Of a DNA stretch of 64,000 nt, positions 59,990 through 64,000 are shown piece after piece (positions within the stretch are counted from its first letter, which is position 1; each line of letters starts with the position of its first letter). Location: contig NC_019869.2 of assembly GCF_002234675.1 (NCBI RefSeq), forward strand, positions 14,065,015 to 14,129,014. The letters run 5' to 3'. Both the position numbers and the translations under genes were made by a program. Source of the DNA: Oryzias latipes (Eukaryota > Chordata > Actinopteri > Beloniformes > Adrianichthyidae). The notes below the pieces were generated by a model, which was given only the letters and a program-made list of their open reading frames with translations, had not been told where the DNA came from and ran no database searches.

Positions 59990-61035
59990 GCCATTGGGGT
60001 AGCCTGGACATAGTTTCTGCAGAGCGGCAGGAGTTCATTAGAAATTCACCTCAGAGTTGATGTTTGTGTGTGTGGGGGGTGGGGGGGGGCACACAAATAA
60101 GCCTGTCTTCATTTCCTGTCATCTGTTTACATGCTCTCCCACTAGCTTATAGCCACTCACACCCCAACAAAATTAATACAGTTGTACAGTTTGAAGCCAG
60201 ATACCAGTTCAGACGGGAAAAACAAAGATCTACATGGATCTATTTGTCTGAATGTGGATGATCAGAATTAGGGGTGTAATGATTAATCGATGAATCAAAT
60301 CGACCTATACCATTTTTAAATCATTTCAAAATTTGATCAATTAAAGATAAAATCAATATTGGAAAATACAGTTAGGATTGAGACATGGTAGGTTTATTTT
60401 ACTGTAATGTAATAACGACCAAGTGCAACACAGTGGACAACACACACGTGAGGTCAGCAAAAACTGATCAGCCATCATAACAGTCCAATATGTGGAAACA
60501 CTTTGAATTTAGCAAAAAACATGTGACCAGTGTGGTAGAATGTTGTAATATTGTTCCCTTAGGATTCATTGGATGTGGAAAAACAACAGTGGACTGAACT
60601 TTAGGAAACTAAAATGTGAATGGATTTGACTTTCATTCTGGTTTACTTGTTTGTTTGTACACATATTAATTTACACTTGATTATCTTGAAGAAATATAAG
60701 GAATCTGGAAAACGTCACCTGTACTGTTCAGTATCCAGGTATTCATCTCTGAGTCACACTGGTTGAAGTTTTGGATAAAGATGTTCTGGATCGATCTTAG
60801 GTTAGTGAATGGGATCGAATCAGATTGAATCATTCTTAATATTACGGTAATTTTCACTTGCCTAATCAGAATGGAGTGGCGCAGGGAGCTTATGGCCCAC
60901 CTACACAATCTTTTTCAAATGACATTTTTAATCCTCTCCTGATTCACAATGATTTGAATAAAGAAATATTCAGAGATTCAATTTTAAGGTTCTTTTTCCA
61001 TATGTGTCTTCCATCATAAGAAAAATACTACAAGA
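59990..61035 (+). mobile_element. MITE family 1 copy interrupted by a hAT-like element
   Basis: The left half to 60268 (ctggacatagtttctgcagagcggcagg...) joins the right half from 60865 (atcagaatggagtggcgcagg... gatttgaataaagaaatattcag). The order is the same as in the copy at 55865-56425. Confidence 0.75.
60269..60864. mobile_element. hAT-like insertion with 8-bp target duplication
   Basis: The 596-bp insert begins TAGGGGTGTAATGATTAATC and ends CACTTGCCTA. It is flanked by identical ATCAGAAT octamers at 60261-60268 and 60865-60872, the target length of hAT elements. The uninterrupted MITE at about 56248 has a single octamer (catcagaatggag), confirming the insertion point. There is no transposase, so it is non-autonomous. 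Confidence 0.82.
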
Positions 61036-63030
61036 AGATGTGGCACTAGCCTTAGGGTAAGTTTCATCTGCGGGGGTCTTTAATGATCAATCACTTTCTT
61101 TCATCAGGATGTAAAATCTCAACCAATGAATGCTTGGCATTGGGCATCAGGAGGTGTGGCTGAAGGTTCGTTACGATGAGGAGCTTGAGGTCAAATTTAG
61201 CTCCTCGGGGTTATTAGCACAAAAAAACTGAGAAAAATCACGAGATTTTATGATTCACAAACACTTTTTGTGTCAGATGTGCTCTTTCATATAACAGTCT
61301 CTTCTTTCTTGAGGTCCTTTTCATTGCTCAAGTGAGGTAAAGTGAAGTCATCATCACAGCATCTTTTCCTGTGCTGAGTCTGTGCAGAATAAAGCGAGCA
61401 GCTGGGCAGGCTCCAGCACTGTTTGGCTGCTCTTCCTGGTGCTTTCAGTCAGAAAGTAAGTGTCTGCTGCAATCGCTGCACTCTGCCGCTTTCAGCATAA
61501 TTTGAGAGCTGTGAGGTGCTGTGAAGTGCTCTCGCTGCATAATAACCAAGAACATTTTGGAGTTCCTGTAATAAAAAGGACTGAATTCCTCACATCTGTG
61601 GTCTGATGACAAATGAACCTTCCAGAAAGGTAGACGGGAAGGAAGATCTTCCTGTAATTTGACCGCAATTGGAGGCTTTTATGAAGATGTCAGATTGTTT
61701 GTTGCTTTGTGTGCAAAAATGCATCTCTAAGCTTGAAAGGCCATCAGTCACTCATGTAGAAACGGAAACAGTTCAGGTAAATCAAATGGGCTGAATTTCC
61801 TTTGGTTTCGCCTCTGGAAGATGCTGGTTTCTGATGAACACAAAGCTCACTTACACAGAAGACAAGTGTGGTTTGGTGGGTTGGATTTCATAATGAAACG
61901 TATCTTCCAAACTGTGCAGGAATGTGCGAGCAGGAAGGAGATTACAGAGGCCAGACGAGATGCAGTATAACAGACTTTCAGCTATTTCCAGCCTGCAGGC
62001 TTTCTAGTGCACCCAAACCCAGCGGGTAAGCTCCTGTCAATTCTCTCACTTGTTTTCTGTTCCACGTTTAAATGATCTCCGGGCCATGTGACTGCGTGGG
62101 CGATGGATGGAAGTGTGATGAATGAGCCAGCAGCCTGAAAAAGAGAGGCTTGCTCTGTTTCAACACAGAGGAGGTCCTGCTGGATGTTCAGCCCGCCAAC
62201 ATCTTCAAGAAAACAACCAATAATTACCCCCATTTAATCGCAGCATCACTTCCTGCAGCCTGGCAATCCAAAAGAGTCGGTCTCCGTGGCTACCCTGTTG
62301 CCAGGAAACCGTTGGGGTGGGATGAGATGATGTTTCAGTAATGACTGAGATGGGCAGAAGGAACAGCTCCACTGGTAAAGACATGCAGAGGACAAAAATA
62401 ACTCACTTCCTGCTTACATTACATCAGTTAGTTTACCACGGTGGCTCCTTCAGCGCAGGTTAGCGCTGTCAGCATCCTGCTGTCACATGCAGCATTTGTT
62501 CAGACGCGCTGAAGTCCAGGTTCCAGCCGATGTCTTGAATGCAGTGAAGAAGCTCCAACTCCCTCCTGCAGATCAAACTTTTTATTTATTATCTGCCACA
62601 GACAAAAATTCTGTCATTAACACTAGACACAGTGGATAAAGAGATATATATCGTAACTCTGTACTTAATTCCCACGTCTTTATTTAACAGCAAGGACATC
62701 GAGAATAAACGGAACAGCTTATAGATGTTTTTCCAAACCTCTGTAGTGGTCCTGCAACAGCATTTGAAAATTCATCCAGAAAAATCTGATTCAATTGTTT
62801 CCTTACTAATCGGATTATTTTCATCAACAAGTATGGCCTGTTTCCACATTTGATCTGTGCATCTTCATGCATTTTAGTTGTGTCCTCCTGCAGCTCTGCA
62901 ACAGCTTGTTGTTCTGCTGCATCCTGTTTGCTCCTCAAACACTCAGGTTTGCAGATGAGCTCAAGGTTGATTCAGGGAACCTGATGTGATCCTGTTGTTT
63001 TAGACAAATGTGAAATATCGTGCAATATGC
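61036..63030. other. Intergenic, no gene recognised
   Basis: A minus-strand frame at 62684-62938 has plausible helical composition (DAAEQQAVAELQEDTTKMHED) but no splice support or family. Otherwise nothing is seen. Confidence 0.4.
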
Positions 63031-63034
63031 CCAA

Positions 63035-63375
63035 ATCAGGGCTGCACAGTGGTGTAGTTGTTAGGACTCTTGCCTCATATCAAGAAGGCCCTGGTTTGAA
63101 TCCCAGCTGGGACCGTTGTGTGTCGAGTTTGCATGTTCTCCTGGTGCTCATGTGGGTTTTCTCCGCCTTCCTCCCTCAAACCAAAAACAGGCTTCATAGG
63201 TTAATTGGTTTCTCCAGATTGCCCCTAGGTCTGAGTGTGTGGTCCTGCAACAGAGTGCTGACCTGTTCAGGTGTACCCCACCCTTGCCCGACTGTTGCTG
63301 GGTTGACTTGAGTAACCAACCACATGACACCGAAAGAGATTCTGTGAGTTCTGAGGATGGATGGATAGATGCCCA
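63035..63375 (+). mobile_element. tRNA-like SINE family A, uninterrupted copy
   Basis: The A-box-like start gggctgcacagtggtgtag and B-box-like ctggtttgaatccc are followed by 'gagtttgcatgttctcc', 'gtgggttttctccgcc', 'ttaattgg', 'gcccctaggtctgagtgtg' and a terminal gatggatggatag. Confidence 0.8.
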
Positions 63376-63627
63376 AATCGTGACCCCTCCGCCACCAAAC
63401 CTGGAAGTGAGATTCAGAGTTTTTGTGTTTGGTTTTCTGTTCTGGTTTATCTGAATTTCATTCAAGCATGAATAGTTTTAGACGAAGCTCTGAGTTTCTA
63501 TTCACTGCTAGACATAGTAGAAAATAGTCTTTTTAATGTTTTACCTTTGAAAAATAATACTTCTGAGTAGCCTTTTTTAGACGGCTGATACACAGCAGCA
63601 GATCTGTCTTTCTCCAAACATCTAAAA

Positions 63628-63780
63628 CAGGGATCTGCAACCTGAGGCTCCTGGAGCCACTTGTGGCTCTTAGACCGCTCCATTGTGGTTCTCCGCTTAA
63701 AGAAAAATCAAATGTTTTCAGTTTAAAAGACACAACACATTTTTTAGACTATTTTGTATGTTTTTTTTAATCACTGCGGA
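63628..63780 (+). mobile_element. hAT-type terminal fragment
   Basis: CAGGGATCTGCAACCTGAGGCTCCTGGAGCC resembles the CAGGGGTCTGCAACC-type ends of fish hAT elements. It is followed by 'acttgtggctcttagaccgctcc', as in related copies. The other end is not found. Confidence 0.55.
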
Positions 63781-63844
63781 TGTTACACTACTGACTATTA
63801 CGGTTTTATCATCTTAAAAATGTTGCCAAAGTCCCTCCATTTCT

Positions 63845-63928
63845 CTCTCTTGCAGATCAGATTATAGTAATGCTCTCCTCTCTGGTCTAGGATAGTGAAC
63901 CTTCAACATGCTGCAACATTCTGCCACA
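63845..63928 (+). pseudogene. Short LINE reverse-transcriptase fragment
   Basis: The translated phrase DYSNALLSGL followed by a NLQHAAT-like stretch matches the DYCNALLSGLP...LQ-QNAAA region of L2-like elements. It is cut by the Tc1-like end. Confidence 0.5.
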
Positions 63929-63930
63929 TA

Positions 63931-64000
63931 CAGTACAGACCAAAAGTTTGGACACACCTTCTCAATCAAAGAGTTTTCTTTATTTTCATGACTATGAAAG
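63931..64000 (+). mobile_element. Tc1-like terminal repeat, cut by the window edge
   Basis: CAGTACAGACCAAAAGTTTGGACACACC follows a TA dinucleotide (63929-63930), as expected for Tc1/mariner insertions. The phrase is widespread in fish genomes. Confidence 0.65.

Noticed and set aside
62684-62938. 84-aa minus-strand frame
   Set aside because: Composition is protein-like but there is no splice support or known family. Left as intergenic.

Overview
The window is vertebrate nuclear DNA, almost certainly from a teleost fish. Every real gene is split by GT-AG introns, intergenic DNA is AT-rich, and most of the non-coding sequence is fish-type transposon debris (L2-like LINEs, BEL/Pao and other LTRs, hAT and small terminal-inverted-repeat MITEs, tRNA-like SINEs). 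One dispersed repeat, at 11931-11983 and 13086-13204, I associate from memory with Oryzias (medaka). I hold that genus only as a weak guess.

Layout. 1-6300 is a transposon graveyard: the 3' end of a BEL/Pao element, a hAT remnant split by a probable solo LTR, and an antisense LINE into which a second LINE inserted, which then took a solo LTR with a clean 5-bp target duplication. 6881-18321 is a tandem segmental duplication of about 5 kb, with copies at 6881-11924 and 13188-18321, separated by a dispersed repeat that carries a 5'-truncated L2 LINE. Each copy holds one five-exon minus-strand gene for the same 334-aa protein, which I cannot name. The two differ at one residue in the last exon. 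18794-19787 (leader exon near 21.9 kb) is a third minus-strand gene, for a 205-aa protein that I also cannot name. Together they look like a small cluster of fish-type accessory genes.

27.7-30.8 kb is a complete six-exon rpl14 (60S ribosomal protein eL14, 137 aa) with NRF1-like, ETS-like and polypyrimidine promoter signals. 34.3-53.8 kb is snrk (SNF-related serine/threonine kinase, 796 aa): a GC-rich non-coding first exon, a coding start at 38373, seven coding exons and a long 3'UTR. Its introns are full of transposons, including a four-family nest at 36.0-37.4 kb. Human RPL14 and SNRK both lie on 3p22, so the neighbourhood looks like an old vertebrate linkage. 53.9-64.0 kb is gene-poor: MITE copies, a decayed LINE, a 21-bp minisatellite, a hAT-like insertion with an 8-bp target duplication, a SINE, and a Tc1-like end cut by the window edge.

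rpl14 is a housekeeping translation gene and snrk an LKB1-dependent kinase. The three uncharacterised genes have no assigned role. The most promising lead is the duplicated 334-aa family, whose PCxxC and CAE motifs recall the zinc site of nucleotide deaminases but occur in the reverse order.
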